This document shows positions 28,270 to 37,416 of a DNA stretch of 64,000 nt, piece after piece; the first letter of the stretch is position 1; each line of letters begins with the position of its first letter. Origin of the DNA: Polaromonas sp. (GTDB lineage Bacteria; Pseudomonadota; Gammaproteobacteria; Burkholderiales; Burkholderiaceae_C); NCBI GenBank assembly GCA_030654695.1, contig JAURWY010000026.1:1-64000 (forward strand). Reading direction: 5' to 3'. Both the position numbers and the translations under genes were made by a program. The notes under the pieces were generated by a model. That model was not told the origin of the DNA. It saw only the letters and a list, made by a program, of their open reading frames with translations, and did no database searches.

Positions 28270-29391
28270 CAATTCGTTTCTCAAATTCAAATGTGGGCGC
28301 GCGAGCTTGGATTCTCGCAAATTGGCGTGACGGGCATCGATTTGTCTTCGGCCGAAGCTGGATTATCGGCTTGGCTGGCGGCCGGATTTCACGGGGACAT
28401 GCATTACATGGCCGCGCACGGCCTGAAAAGGGCGCGTCCAGCGGAGTTGGTGCCCGGCACGCTGAGCGTGATCACGGCGCGCATGGACTATTTGCCGAGG
28501 ATGGATTCCGCCGACTCTACCGACTGGCAAGCCCGTGAATTGGTGCGGCTCGAGCGCCCCGGCGAAGCCGTGATTTCGGTCTACGCCAGAGGGCGGGATT
28601 ACCACAAAGTGATGCGCGCGCGCCTGCAAAAACTCGGTGAGCGCATCGCCGAACACGCGGGGCAACTGGGGCATCGGGCCTTCACCGATTCGGCCCCGGT
28701 GCTAGAGGCCGAACTGGCGGCGCGCAGCGGGCAGGGCTGGCGCGGCAAGCACACACTGTTACTTAATCGCGACGCTGGCTCGATGTTTTTCCTCGGGGAA
28801 ATTTATCTGGACATGGCGCTGCCACCCAGTGAGCCCGTGACAGCGCATTGCGGCAGTTGCAGCGCCTGCATCGACGTTTGCCCAACGCAGGCCATCGTGG
28901 CGCCACATCGGCTGGACGCGCGGCGCTGCATTTCTTACCTGACGATTGAGCATGCGGGATCGATTCCTTTAGAGCTGCGCGCTTTGATCGGGAATCGCAT
29001 TTACGGCTGTGACGACTGCCAACTGGTCTGTCCGTGGAACAAGTTTGCCCAGCGCAGTGCGCTGCCGGATTTTGACGAACGCGTCGGCCTGACGGGTCAG
29101 CAATTGCTCACGCTGTTCGGCTGGAGCGAAACCGAGTTTTTGCGCTTCACCGAAGGCAGTGCGATCCGGCGGATTGGCCATGAACGCTGGTTGCGTAATT
29201 TGGCGGTGGCGATGGGCAACGCGCTGCGAGCCGCTCAAGAAGGTGTTGATGCCAGCGCGCTTCAAGCCGCGCTGCAGGCGCAAAGCCAGCACCCCTCCGA
29301 AGTCGTGCGGGAGCACGTGCAGTGGGCGCTGCAGCAGGCTAATGTCAGCCCAAAAATCAGCGCAGCACCGCCAACGCAAACGGCAGGCTGA
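28252..29391 (+). CDS. queG: Epoxyqueuosine reductase QueG
   Basis: QueG is the cobalamin and Fe-S dependent enzyme that reduces epoxyqueuosine to queuosine in tRNA. Two ferredoxin-type clusters are encoded: CGSCSACIDVCP near residue 203, and the GCDDCQLVCPWN motif near residue 255. I choose the GTG at 28252 (379 residues) because the conserved helix VSQIQMWARELGFSQIG starts upstream of the next candidate, ATG 28291. That choice makes the 5' end overlap tsaE divergently. The 3' end overlaps the convergent AEC carrier gene by 35 bases. Confidence 0.92.
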   Translation: MNLNSHQFVSQIQMWARELGFSQIGVTGIDLSSAEAGLSAWLAAGFHGDMHYMAAHGLKRARPAELVPGTLSVITARMDYLPRMDSADSTDWQARELVRLERPGEAVISVYARGRDYHKVMRARLQKLGERIAEHAGQLGHRAFTDSAPVLEAELAARSGQGWRGKHTLLLNRDAGSMFFLGEIYLDMALPPSEPVTAHCGSCSACIDVCPTQAIVAPHRLDARRCISYLTIEHAGSIPLELRALIGNRIYGCDDCQLVCPWNKFAQRSALPDFDERVGLTGQQLLTLFGWSETEFLRFTEGSAIRRIGHERWLRNLAVAMGNALRAAQEGVDASALQAALQAQSQHPSEVVREHVQWALQQANVSPKISAAPPTQTAG

Positions 29392-30262
29392 GCATGCCCA
29401 GCAGCGTCGACAAGGTCACCAGCCCGGCCACGTAAGCGCCGTTGTAGCCCATGCGCGCCGCCAGCACATACGCGCTGGAGGCGGTTGGCAAAGCCGAAAA
29501 TGCCAGTAGCACGGTGGTCTGAACCGCAGTCAAGCCGAAAACACGTGACAACCCAAAGGCGACCAGCGGCAGCAGCAGGTGTTTGATCAGCAGCACCGAC
29601 AGCCCCAGTGTTTTGGCCCGCGCCAGTGAGCTGAACTGCATGCCTGCACCAGCGGCCATCAAGCCGAGCGCCAGCGATGCCGCGCCAATGCGGCTGGTGG
29701 TCGGTTCAACCCAGCTTGGGATCTGAAAGCCCAGCAGGTTGGCGACCAAGCCGCTGGCCGTGGCAATGATCAAGGGGTTGCGCACCAACTCACGCAGAAA
29801 ACCGCGCTTGGCATGCCGCGTCATCGGCCAGACGGCCGCGATATTGAACATCGGCACGCAGACCCCAATCAACACGGCGATCAGCAGCAAACCTTCTGCG
29901 CCGGCCAGCCGTTCAGCCATAGCCAAGCCAATGAAGGAATTGAAGCGAAAGGCCACTTGGGCGCTGCCAGCGTGCTCGCGCGGGTCGATGTGGCGGCCTA
30001 GCCACGGCAGGTGCGGCAAGCTGTAGGCCAGCGCAATGCCTAAAAGCCCCATCGTCAGACCGGCGCCAATGAAGCTGGAGGCGGCGACAAAATCAAGCGG
30101 GCTTTTGACGATGGACTGAAACAACAGCACCGGAAAAAGGAAGAAATAAACCAGGTTCTCGACCTGCTCCCAAACCGTGCGATTGAGGGCTGTGTAGCGG
30201 CAGACCAAGTAGCCACAAAGAATCAGGGAAAAGTCGGGGAATAAAAGTTGAGCGTAATTCAC
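29357..30262 (-). CDS. AEC family transporter (auxin efflux carrier-like)
   Basis: This 301-residue secondary carrier has about ten hydrophobic helices in two inverted halves. It shows the AEC pattern with FLFPVLLFQSIVKSPL early and ALPTASSAYVLAARMGYN near the end. Bacterial members move malonate, malate or other organic acids; the substrate is not predictable. The start is GTG at 30262, six bases after a TATTCT box on the same strand. Confidence 0.88.
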   Translation of the reverse strand: MNYAQLLFPDFSLILCGYLVCRYTALNRTVWEQVENLVYFFLFPVLLFQSIVKSPLDFVAASSFIGAGLTMGLLGIALAYSLPHLPWLGRHIDPREHAGSAQVAFRFNSFIGLAMAERLAGAEGLLLIAVLIGVCVPMFNIAAVWPMTRHAKRGFLRELVRNPLIIATASGLVANLLGFQIPSWVEPTTSRIGAASLALGLMAAGAGMQFSSLARAKTLGLSVLLIKHLLLPLVAFGLSRVFGLTAVQTTVLLAFSALPTASSAYVLAARMGYNGAYVAGLVTLSTLLGMLSLPFALAVLR

Positions 30263-30268
30263 GGCTCA

Positions 30269-30274
30269 AGAATA
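30269..30274 (-). promoter_or_regulatory. -10-like hexamer TATTCT, 6 nt before AEC carrier GTG start
   Basis: On the minus strand TATTCT (four of six matches to TATAAT) is followed by tgagcc and the GTG at 30262. It fits the leaderless pattern seen at other starts in the window. Confidence 0.35.
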
Positions 30275-30342
30275 ACCGCCAGTCTTTGTGTCAGCGCTTC
30301 CGATTAACATGCGGGCTGTTTTATTTTTTTAAAAGGCCTTTC

Positions 30343-31323
30343 ATGAACCGTCGTCATTTGCTCAATATGGCCTCCTTGGCCGCTCTGGCGCTGACCAGTA
30401 TGTCAGGTTCTGCCATCGCACAAAACTACCCCAGTAAGGTCATCAAGCTGCAGGTTCCGTTTGCCCCCGGTGGCACCACTGACATCGTTGCCCGTGTGAT
30501 TTCCGAGCCGCTGGGCAAAGCCCTCGGTCAAATTGTGGTGGTTGAGAACAAAGCCGGCGGCGGCGGCGTGGTTGGCGCCAACGAGACGGCGAAGGCCGTT
30601 CCAGATGGTTACTCGTTGGGCATGGCTACGGTCTCGACCACGGCCGCGAATCCGGCCATCAACCCTAAAATTCCGTACAACCCGTTGACCGATTTCACGC
30701 CGATCATCAACATCGCCGCCACGCCCAACATCATTGCGGTGCACCCGAGCTTTCCGGCCCGCAATTACAAAGAGTTCCTCGCTGAGGTGCGGAAAAACCC
30801 AGGGAAATACTCTTATTCCTCGTCGGGCACGGGCGGCATTGGCCACTTGCAGACGGAGCTGTTCAAGAACCTGACGCAAACTTTCATCACGCACATTCCT
30901 TACCGCGGCGCTGGCCCGGCACTGAACGACACGGTGGCGGGTCAAGTGCAGATTATTTTTGACAACCTGCCTTCAGCACTGCCGTTCATTCAGCAAAAGC
31001 GTTTGATCCCGATCGTCGTGGCAGCACCTAATCGTCTGGCGGTTCTGCCAGACGTGCCGACTTTTAAAGAAGTGGGCCTGGAGCCAGTGAACCGCATGGC
31101 TTATTACGGCATTTTGGGCCCTAAAGCCCTGCCGAAAGAAGTGGTCGACAAGGTCAGCGCCGGCGTGCGCAAAGCGCTGGAAGATCCTGCGGTGCGCAAG
31201 CGCATCGAAGACACGGGCTCAATCATCATTGCCAACACGCCTGAGCAGTTCACCGCGCAAATCAAGGCCGAGTTTGATGTCTACAAAAAAGTTGTAGCCG
31301 ATAGCAAACTCAAGCTCGACTGA
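30343..31323 (+). CDS. Bug-type tripartite tricarboxylate transporter substrate-binding protein
   Basis: This is a periplasmic binding protein of the Bug/TctC family, which is greatly expanded in Burkholderiales. From the ATG at 30343 the 326-residue product begins with MNRRHLLNMASLAALALTS and a signal ending near AIAQ. The family motif VPFAPGGTTDIVAR follows. An AAAAGG site precedes the start. No TctA or TctB gene is adjacent, so it is an orphan receptor, as is usual for Bug proteins. Ligands in the family are carboxylates and aromatic or amide compounds. The 3' end overlaps the convergent DUF1850 gene by 43 bases. Confidence 0.93.
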   Translation: MNRRHLLNMASLAALALTSMSGSAIAQNYPSKVIKLQVPFAPGGTTDIVARVISEPLGKALGQIVVVENKAGGGGVVGANETAKAVPDGYSLGMATVSTTAANPAINPKIPYNPLTDFTPIINIAATPNIIAVHPSFPARNYKEFLAEVRKNPGKYSYSSSGTGGIGHLQTELFKNLTQTFITHIPYRGAGPALNDTVAGQVQIIFDNLPSALPFIQQKRLIPIVVAAPNRLAVLPDVPTFKEVGLEPVNRMAYYGILGPKALPKEVVDKVSAGVRKALEDPAVRKRIEDTGSIIIANTPEQFTAQIKAEFDVYKKVVADSKLKLD

Positions 31324-31730
31324 ATCGGGCTGTTGGCGTTGCAAGCCGTCAGCAAGGTGATGCCGCCGTCGGATGGCAAATAATCTGACAACGGTCGGCA
31401 CAGCCCTGCGTGGCAAAACTCATAATCGGCGGCGAAAACCGAGCGCGTGAGTCGCAGTTCGGTGGGCTGGCTGATCTGCGGTTTGTAACCGTACCAGCCA
31501 TTTTTCAGCCGCGCATCTGGCGGTGGTTCCATGCCGGCGGCCGAACCGCGCACCCGGGCCGCTACGGCCTTGAGCACGGCGCCATCTGCCGCCGTGTCAA
31601 CCACGTAGTCTTCTTCCCAGCGAACTTTTTCTATCGTGTGCACCCAAGCCAGCGTGAACTGCTGGACGGGTATGAAGACCGGCTGGCCTGCAGCGCCCAA
31701 AAGCGCCAGACAGACGCCAAGCAGACCCAT
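31281..31730 (-). CDS. DUF1850 protein of TAXI-TRAP operon
   Basis: This 149-residue protein has an N-terminal hydrophobic stretch and the DUF1850 pattern FTLAWVHTIEKVRWEEDY and GMEPPPDARLKNGWYGY. DUF1850 genes typically sit next to fused TAXI-type TRAP permeases, as here: the start is two bases beyond the permease stop. Its role in the transporter is not established. The last 15 codons overlap the end of the convergent Bug receptor gene, and the Ser/Leu-rich tail (SSLSLLSATTFL) may be an accidental extension. Confidence 0.82.
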   Translation of the reverse strand: MGLLGVCLALLGAAGQPVFIPVQQFTLAWVHTIEKVRWEEDYVVDTAADGAVLKAVAARVRGSAAGMEPPPDARLKNGWYGYKPQISQPTELRLTRSVFAADYEFCHAGLCRPLSDYLPSDGGITLLTACNANSPIQSSLSLLSATTFL

Positions 31731-31732
31731 GC

Positions 31733-33763
31733 TCAGGCTGCGGTGCTTGTTGCACCAGGCAACTGGCGCACGCGCCAGAGATGCCAGACCACAAAAACAG
31801 CCACAGCAGCGAAGCCGATTTCATCGGTCAGCGGCAGCGCGAAGACCAAAAAGCTGGCCGCCACAATCGCAAACGCGCGTTCTGCCCAGTTCAGCCGACC
31901 GACCAGAAATCCAATCGCTCCCGCACCCCACATGGCAATCGCCAGCAGCGCTTTGAAGACCACGTAGGTGGTGTCTATCCAATCCCCGCCTTGCAGCATC
32001 AGCGCCGGGGTGTAGACGGCCATGAACGGCACAACAAAACCGGCAATCGCCACCCGCAGCGCCTGAATGCTGATTTTCAGGCCGGATTCACGGGCGATCG
32101 GTGCCGCCGCAAAGCAGGCCAGCGCCACCGGCGGCGTCAGGTCGGCCATGATGCCGAAGTAGAAAACAAACATGTGCGAGACCACCAGCGGCACACCGAG
32201 CTCTAGCAAAATGGGTGCGGCCAGCGAGCTGGTGATGATGTAGTTTGGAATGGTCGGAATGCCCATGCCCAAGATCAGGCAAGTCAGCATGGTCAGCAGC
32301 AGCGCCAGAAACAAGCTTTTCTCGCCGACAGCGATGATCTGTCCACCGATTTCTGCGGCCACGCCGGTCAGGTTGATGACGCCAATGATCACACCCACCA
32401 AGGCGCAAGCAATGGCCACCGGCAGCGCATGGCGCGCGCCATTGACCAGCGCTTGCAGTGCCAGTTGGCGTGCATCATCACCGGTGCGGCGAATGTAGGT
32501 CAGGGCCACCAGCAGTGCGGCAATCACGAAAAAGGTGCCGACACCGAACTCAAAAAAACCAGCGCAGGCAAAACCCAGCAAGACCCAAAACAGGGCCCGC
32601 AGCGCGATGCCTTTGACGCCCGTCATCACGGCTGCGCCAAAGATGAGGATCACGGTCAAGCCCAGGCCGACGGTGCCTGAAAACAGCGGCGTGTAGCCCG
32701 AAAAAAGCAGACCGACCAGCCCCAGCAGTGGCAGCAGCAGGTACCAGCGCTCACGTATGGCGGTCCAGGGGTTTGGGCATTCATCTTTGGACAGTCCAAG
32801 TAGTCCTTTGCGGCCAGCTTCTAGGTGCACCATCCAGAAGGCGGTGATGAAATAAAGAATGGCGGGAATCAGCGCGGCCTTGCAGATCTCGATGTAAGGC
32901 ACATTGATGGTTTCGGACATGATGAAGGCCACGGCACCCATCACCGGCGGCATGATCTGACCGCCCATGCTGGCGGTGGCTTCGACGCCACCGGCAAACG
33001 CCGGGCTGTAGCCAAAGCGTTTCATCAGCGGGATGGTGAACTGGCCGGTGGTGACGACGTTGGCCACGCCCGAGCCATTGATGGTGCCCATCAAGCCTGA
33101 GGAAATCACTGAGACCTTGGCCGGTCCGCCGCGCGTGTGGCCGACCGTGCCCATGGCAAAGTCGTTGAAGAGTTTGATCATGCCGGCTTGCTCTAAAAAA
33201 GCGCCGAACAAGATGAACAGAAAAATGTAGCTCGACGAGACGTAGGTCGGCGTGCCGTAAATACCTTCAGTGCCAAAGCCCAGCGTGCCGACCACTTGGT
33301 CGAGCCCGAAGCCGCGGTGCGCCAGCGCGCCCGGCAGGTATTCGCCAAACATGGCGTAGGCCAAAAACAGGCCGCAAATCAGCGGCAAGCCCCAGCCCAT
33401 CGTGCGGCGTGCGGCTTCGAACACCAGCGCGATGGTGACCACGCCGATGACCCAGTCGGTGGTGGTCAGCTCCCCGGCGCGCAGCGTCAGATCAGCTTCA
33501 AAATACCAGTGGTAAAACCCAAAGGCGAAACCCGTCAGACCGAGCAGCCACGCCAGCATGGGTTGGCCTGCGCCTTGGCTGCGAAAGCCTGGGCGCAGCG
33601 CAAACACCAAGAGCAGCACAAAGCCCACGTGAATCGCCCGCACGACTTGACTCGACAAGGGGCTGAAAGCCGCGGTCCAGAGCTGAAAGCTGGAGAACGC
33701 CAAGGCGATCCAGAAAATGATGCCGCCTAGGCGCTGCTCGGGGGTGCTGTGGGGGTCGCTCAT
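31733..33763 (-). CDS. TRAP transporter fused permease (4TM/12TM, TAXI type)
   Basis: This is a fused DctQ-DctM type permease of 676 residues with around 18-20 hydrophobic helices. It works with a TAXI binding protein to import organic acids or similar solutes using an ion gradient. The motif GTINGSGVANVVTTGQFTIP and the later LGMGIPTIPNYIITSS are typical of the large domain. I start at 33763 (MSDPHSTPEQRLG), which has an AAGG site eight bases upstream. An 18-codon longer frame lacks support. A hairpin with a T-run separates it from the binding-protein gene upstream. Confidence 0.93.
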   Translation of the reverse strand: MSDPHSTPEQRLGGIIFWIALAFSSFQLWTAAFSPLSSQVVRAIHVGFVLLLVFALRPGFRSQGAGQPMLAWLLGLTGFAFGFYHWYFEADLTLRAGELTTTDWVIGVVTIALVFEAARRTMGWGLPLICGLFLAYAMFGEYLPGALAHRGFGLDQVVGTLGFGTEGIYGTPTYVSSSYIFLFILFGAFLEQAGMIKLFNDFAMGTVGHTRGGPAKVSVISSGLMGTINGSGVANVVTTGQFTIPLMKRFGYSPAFAGGVEATASMGGQIMPPVMGAVAFIMSETINVPYIEICKAALIPAILYFITAFWMVHLEAGRKGLLGLSKDECPNPWTAIRERWYLLLPLLGLVGLLFSGYTPLFSGTVGLGLTVILIFGAAVMTGVKGIALRALFWVLLGFACAGFFEFGVGTFFVIAALLVALTYIRRTGDDARQLALQALVNGARHALPVAIACALVGVIIGVINLTGVAAEIGGQIIAVGEKSLFLALLLTMLTCLILGMGIPTIPNYIITSSLAAPILLELGVPLVVSHMFVFYFGIMADLTPPVALACFAAAPIARESGLKISIQALRVAIAGFVVPFMAVYTPALMLQGGDWIDTTYVVFKALLAIAMWGAGAIGFLVGRLNWAERAFAIVAASFLVFALPLTDEIGFAAVAVFVVWHLWRVRQLPGATSTAA

Positions 33764-33805
33764 GAGAACCTTGAGAGGGATGGAAACTTGAAAATTGGAT
33801 ACAAA

Positions 33806-33834
33806 AACGGCCCCCAAGTTGGATCGGGGCCGTT
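33806..33834 (-). terminator. Rho-independent terminator/attenuator between TAXI receptor and TRAP permease
   Basis: On the minus strand a 9-bp perfect stem (aacggcccc / ggggccgtt) with an 11-nt loop is followed directly by a T-rich run (ttttgt, 33801-33806). It lies after the receptor stop and before the permease start, so it would terminate part of the transcripts and keep the receptor in excess. Confidence 0.75.
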
Positions 33835-33890
33835 GCTAGGCTTTTATGGTGCCGGTGATGACGCTGGCGCTGGGAGGTGCCAGCAACGTT

Positions 33891-34850
33891 TTACTTCATC
33901 ACGCCGACTTCTTTGTAATAGCGTGCTGCGCCTGGGTGCACGGGCACTGGCATACCTCGGACGGCGTTTTCGCGTTGGATGGTTTTGGCTGCGTTGTGCG
34001 CCGCGTACATCGTGTCGATGTTGTCGTAGAGTGATTTGGCCATCTGGTAAGCCAGTTCGTCGGAGACGCCAGAGTGCGTGACTAGGAAGTTGGGAATGGC
34101 GGCGGTCGGGATGTCAACCGTTTGACCGGCATAGGTGTTCGCCGGGATGACGGACGGCTGGTAGGCGGCGTCGCCAACACTCGTCACCACGTCAGCTGGA
34201 ACGGCCACAACAACGATCTTGACCGAGGTGGCCAGATCGCGGATGGATGCAACACCCAAACCGGCGGACTGTAAGGTGGCGTCGAGCTGGCGGTTTTTCA
34301 TCAACTCGACCGACTCGCCAAAGGGCAGGTATTCAATTTTCGCCATGTCGCTGTAAGACAGGCCGGCTGCTTTGAAAATGGCACGTGCATTCAGCTCAGT
34401 ACCTGACTTGGCCGCACCCACCGAAATACGTTTGCCTTTGAGGTCGGCCAAGGTCTTGATGCCGGAGTCGGCATTGGCGACGATTTGGATGTAGTTGTTG
34501 TACGTTGCCGACAGGCCGCGCAGTTTCGTCAGGGGCTTGGAGAAGCCGGCTTCGGCATTGCCTTTGTAGGCGTCAGAGACCGAGTCGGCCAGCGCCAGAG
34601 CGAGTTCGCCGCGACCGGCTTGCAGTAAATTCATGTTTTCTGCAGAGGCTCGGGTGACTTGCGCGGTGGACCGCACGTTGGGTATGTTTTTGGCATAAAT
34701 CTGCGACAGCGCCACACCCAGCGGGTAATACACACCGCTCTGACCACCTGTCAGGACGTTGACGAACTGCTGTTGCTGAGCCAATGCAGCGCTGGTGGCC
34801 AAGGCGGCCCCAAGGCTAAGAACGACGCCCATTTTTTTTATTAAATGCAT
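33891..34850 (-). CDS. TAXI family TRAP transporter solute-binding protein
   Basis: This is the periplasmic receptor of the adjacent TRAP system. From the ATG at 34850 the 319-residue product starts MHLIKKMGVVLSLGAALATS with a signal peptide cut near ALAQ. It contains the TAXI hallmark VLTGGQSGVYYPLG right after the signal and TRASAENMNLLQAGRGELAL further on. A strong AAAGGA ribosome site lies nine bases upstream. It is the first gene of a receptor-permease-DUF1850 operon. Family ligands include glutamate and dicarboxylates; the specificity here is unknown. Confidence 0.93.
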   Translation of the reverse strand: MHLIKKMGVVLSLGAALATSAALAQQQQFVNVLTGGQSGVYYPLGVALSQIYAKNIPNVRSTAQVTRASAENMNLLQAGRGELALALADSVSDAYKGNAEAGFSKPLTKLRGLSATYNNYIQIVANADSGIKTLADLKGKRISVGAAKSGTELNARAIFKAAGLSYSDMAKIEYLPFGESVELMKNRQLDATLQSAGLGVASIRDLATSVKIVVVAVPADVVTSVGDAAYQPSVIPANTYAGQTVDIPTAAIPNFLVTHSGVSDELAYQMAKSLYDNIDTMYAAHNAAKTIQRENAVRGMPVPVHPGAARYYKEVGVMK

Positions 34851-35086
34851 ATTTATGTTTCCTTTTGTATGAATTTTGTTCGGATTACAAGAATACATTA
34901 AATTTTTAGTGGTGTTTTTTTAAAAGACTTGATGGCTGACTGCTGATGAAGGTTTGCGTTGAAAAGCTAGTTTTTAGGCGCTAGGTCTTGTGTTGGCGTG
35001 TTGGCGTGTTGGCGTGTGGGCAAGTACATTTGTCTGCAGAGTCTGTGAACACGAGTCGTTGGCATAATTTTTAGCAAAGGGTTTAC
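34851..35086. other. 236-bp divergent intergenic region
   Basis: This AT-rich stretch lies between the TAXI operon and xerD. It should carry both promoters. A CATAAT box is visible at 35063-35068, about 18 bases before the xerD GTG, and an 8-bp tandem repeat occupies 34992-35015. No gene is seen. Confidence 0.6.
34992..35015. repeat. Three tandem copies of gttggcgt
   Basis: The octamer gttggcgt is repeated three times without interruption and followed by gtggg. It lies about 72 bases upstream of the xerD start, within the probable promoter region. Confidence 0.9.
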
Positions 35087-35995
35087 GTGGTTTTAATCGT
35101 TGTACGAGATGTGTCCGAATCGGCGGTCGACGCTTTTGTTGACGCGCTCTGGCTGGAAGACGGCCTGTCGCGCAACACCTTGCAGGCTTACCGGCGCGAC
35201 CTCACGCTGTTTGCGCAGTGGTTGGCGGGGCGCGACAAGGCGCTCAACAACGTGGCTGAAAGTGACCTGAGTGCCTATTTTGGTGAGCGCCATGCCGAGA
35301 CCAAGGCGACCACGGCGAACCGCCGGCTGACGGTGTTCAAGCGCTATTTTCGCTGGGCTGTGCGCGAGCATCAGCTGACCGAAGACCCGACGCTGAAGCT
35401 GCAATCGGCACGCCAAGCCTTGCGGGTTCCTAAAACCATGTCAGAGGCGCAAGTCGACGCGCTTTTGAGCGCGCCACTGGACAACACGCCGCTGGGCTTG
35501 CGCGACAAAGCCATGCTTGAATTGTTGTACGCGAGCGGTTTGCGGGTGAGTGAGCTGGTCGGCCTGAAAACCTTTCACCTCGGCATGAACGAAGGCGTGC
35601 TGCGCGTCATGGGCAAGGGCAGCAAAGAGCGGTTGGTGCCCTTTGGTCAGGTGGCGCGGGAATGCATCGTGGCCTATCTGGCTGACGCGCGGCCGGTTAT
35701 TTTGGGCGGACAGCAAACCGATGATTTGTTTGTGACCGCGCGCGGCAGCGGCATGAGCCGCGTGATGTTCTGGATGCTGGTGAAAAAATACGCGCAACTC
35801 GCCGGCATTCATTCGCCCTTGTCACCGCACACCTTGCGCCACGCTTTTGCCACCCACTTGTTGAACCACGGCGCAGACCTGCGCGCCGTGCAAATGCTGC
35901 TCGGGCATGCCGATATTTCAACCACGACGATCTACACCCATGTGGCCCGTGAGCGCTTGAAAGCCATCCACGGGGAACACCACCCGCGTGGCTGA
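35087..35995 (+). CDS. xerD: Tyrosine recombinase XerD
   Basis: XerD resolves chromosome dimers at dif together with XerC. The 302-residue protein has the SAM-like N-terminal domain (residues about 10-100) and a catalytic domain with the full set R153, K177, H248, R251, H274 and Y283, in the contexts SGLRVSE, GKGSKER, SPHTLRHAFATH, LLGHADIST and TIYTHV. The start is GTG 35087, preceded by a good AAAGGG site. The sequence fits XerD better than XerC by its overall pattern, but the two are close. There is no integron or prophage nearby. Confidence 0.92.
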   Translation: MVLIVVRDVSESAVDAFVDALWLEDGLSRNTLQAYRRDLTLFAQWLAGRDKALNNVAESDLSAYFGERHAETKATTANRRLTVFKRYFRWAVREHQLTEDPTLKLQSARQALRVPKTMSEAQVDALLSAPLDNTPLGLRDKAMLELLYASGLRVSELVGLKTFHLGMNEGVLRVMGKGSKERLVPFGQVARECIVAYLADARPVILGGQQTDDLFVTARGSGMSRVMFWMLVKKYAQLAGIHSPLSPHTLRHAFATHLLNHGADLRAVQMLLGHADISTTTIYTHVARERLKAIHGEHHPRG

Positions 35996-36015
35996 TGCCT
36001 CTTAGCATCAACTGC

Positions 36016-37260
36016 TCACTGGTACATGTAGTCGCGTTTGAACGGATAAGCCGAGGGGCTGTCTGAGGGCCGCGTCGCCAAGACCTGGTGCAGGGCGATC
36101 CAGCCTTTCTCAAAACTCATGGCGCTGCCCGCCAGGTAGAGCCGATAAGCGCGCAGGGTTTTTTCAGCGCGCTGGTCGCCACCATCTGCCGCAAGAACCT
36201 CGTGGGCAGTGCCAAGCTGTGATTCCAGTGCGTCTGACCAATCCCACAAGGTGCGGGCGTAATGCGGCCGCAAATTCTCTGCATCGACCACTTCAAGTCC
36301 GGCCCGTGCCATGTGTTCCAGCAAGCGGCTGACATGCACCAGCTCACCGCCGGGGAAAATATATTTCTCGATAAAGTCACCCATGCCTGCGCCAAGCTGC
36401 CGGTTGTCTGCGCCGCCTGCCGTGATGCCGTGATTCAAAGCCAAACCACCTGGCACTAGCAAGCGCAGCACCTTGTTGAAGTAGCGCTCCAAGTTGGCTT
36501 GGCCGACATGCTCCAACATGCCGACCGATGAAATTTTGTCGAAGGCTTGGCGCTCGTCGAGATGCCGGTAGTCGCACAATTCCATGCGCACCCGGCCTTG
36601 CAAGCCTTTTGCTTCAATCAGGCGCTGCACATGCGCATGCTGGTTTTTCGACAATGTGATGCCCGTGGCGTCGACGCCGTAATGCTCGGCTGCCCACATC
36701 AGCAACGCGCCCCAGCCCGCACCGATGTCGAGAAAACGCTCACCCGGCTGTAACATGAGTTTGCGGCAAATGTGGTCTAGCTTGGCGTCTTGTGCCTCGG
36801 CCAGCGTCATCGCCTCGTCCCGATAGTAGGCGCAGGAATAGACCCGTCGCGGGTCCAGCCACAAAGCATAAAAAGCGTCGGACACGTCGTAGTGAAACTG
36901 CACTTGCGAAGCGTCCTTTTGCGGCGTGTGCAAGCTCAGGGCACGGGCCCGAATGAGTAGGTTGCGCCACCAGCCAGTGTCGCTGTGAACCGGGTTGCCG
37001 GGCAACAAGCCGGCAACGACGGTCATGACGTCGCGCATGCGGCCTTCTAAGTTCAGCTTGCCCTCGACAAACTCTTCCGCTAAGGCGCCTACTTGTCCAG
37101 TTTTCAGCCGAGCCAAGCTCGACCAAGCCGACAGCAAGAGCTTGACCGGCGCGTCGGCAGGCCCGAGCGTTTGGCCCTGCGGCAGTTGCACCGCAATCGA
37201 CGTTGACAGCCCACCGAGTTGCGCTTGAAGTGGCGTGTGCAAAGGGAGTGACTTGAGCAT
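36016..37260 (-). CDS. cfa: Cyclopropane-fatty-acyl-phospholipid synthase
   Basis: This enzyme methylenates the double bond of membrane phospholipid acyl chains using S-adenosylmethionine. The 414-residue protein has the N-terminal lipid-binding part, then FHYDVSDAFYALWLD at about residue 122, the SAM site LDIGAGWGALL, and the active-site segments GITLSKNQ, SVGMLEHVG and NHGIT. The start at 37260 (MLKSLPLHTPL) has an AAGG site upstream. It is a single gene transcribed toward xerD. Confidence 0.93.
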   Translation of the reverse strand: MLKSLPLHTPLQAQLGGLSTSIAVQLPQGQTLGPADAPVKLLLSAWSSLARLKTGQVGALAEEFVEGKLNLEGRMRDVMTVVAGLLPGNPVHSDTGWWRNLLIRARALSLHTPQKDASQVQFHYDVSDAFYALWLDPRRVYSCAYYRDEAMTLAEAQDAKLDHICRKLMLQPGERFLDIGAGWGALLMWAAEHYGVDATGITLSKNQHAHVQRLIEAKGLQGRVRMELCDYRHLDERQAFDKISSVGMLEHVGQANLERYFNKVLRLLVPGGLALNHGITAGGADNRQLGAGMGDFIEKYIFPGGELVHVSRLLEHMARAGLEVVDAENLRPHYARTLWDWSDALESQLGTAHEVLAADGGDQRAEKTLRAYRLYLAGSAMSFEKGWIALHQVLATRPSDSPSAYPFKRDYMYQ

Positions 37261-37416
37261 GGCTGAACCTTTTCGGTAAACCATCCGAGATTGGACAAGT
37301 CAGCTTAATTCCGCGAGGGCCCTGCTACAAGCTGAGCCAAGCAGGAAAAATGGGCACCGTTCTGTAGGCGAAGGAGCTGATTCAAATGCCTGTTATCAAA
37401 CGCCCGTTGTGAAGAC

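Noticed and set aside
35087..35995. Mobile-element integrase
   Set aside because: The XerD-length protein has the full Xer catalytic set and housekeeping neighbours, and there are no attachment-site repeats or phage genes.
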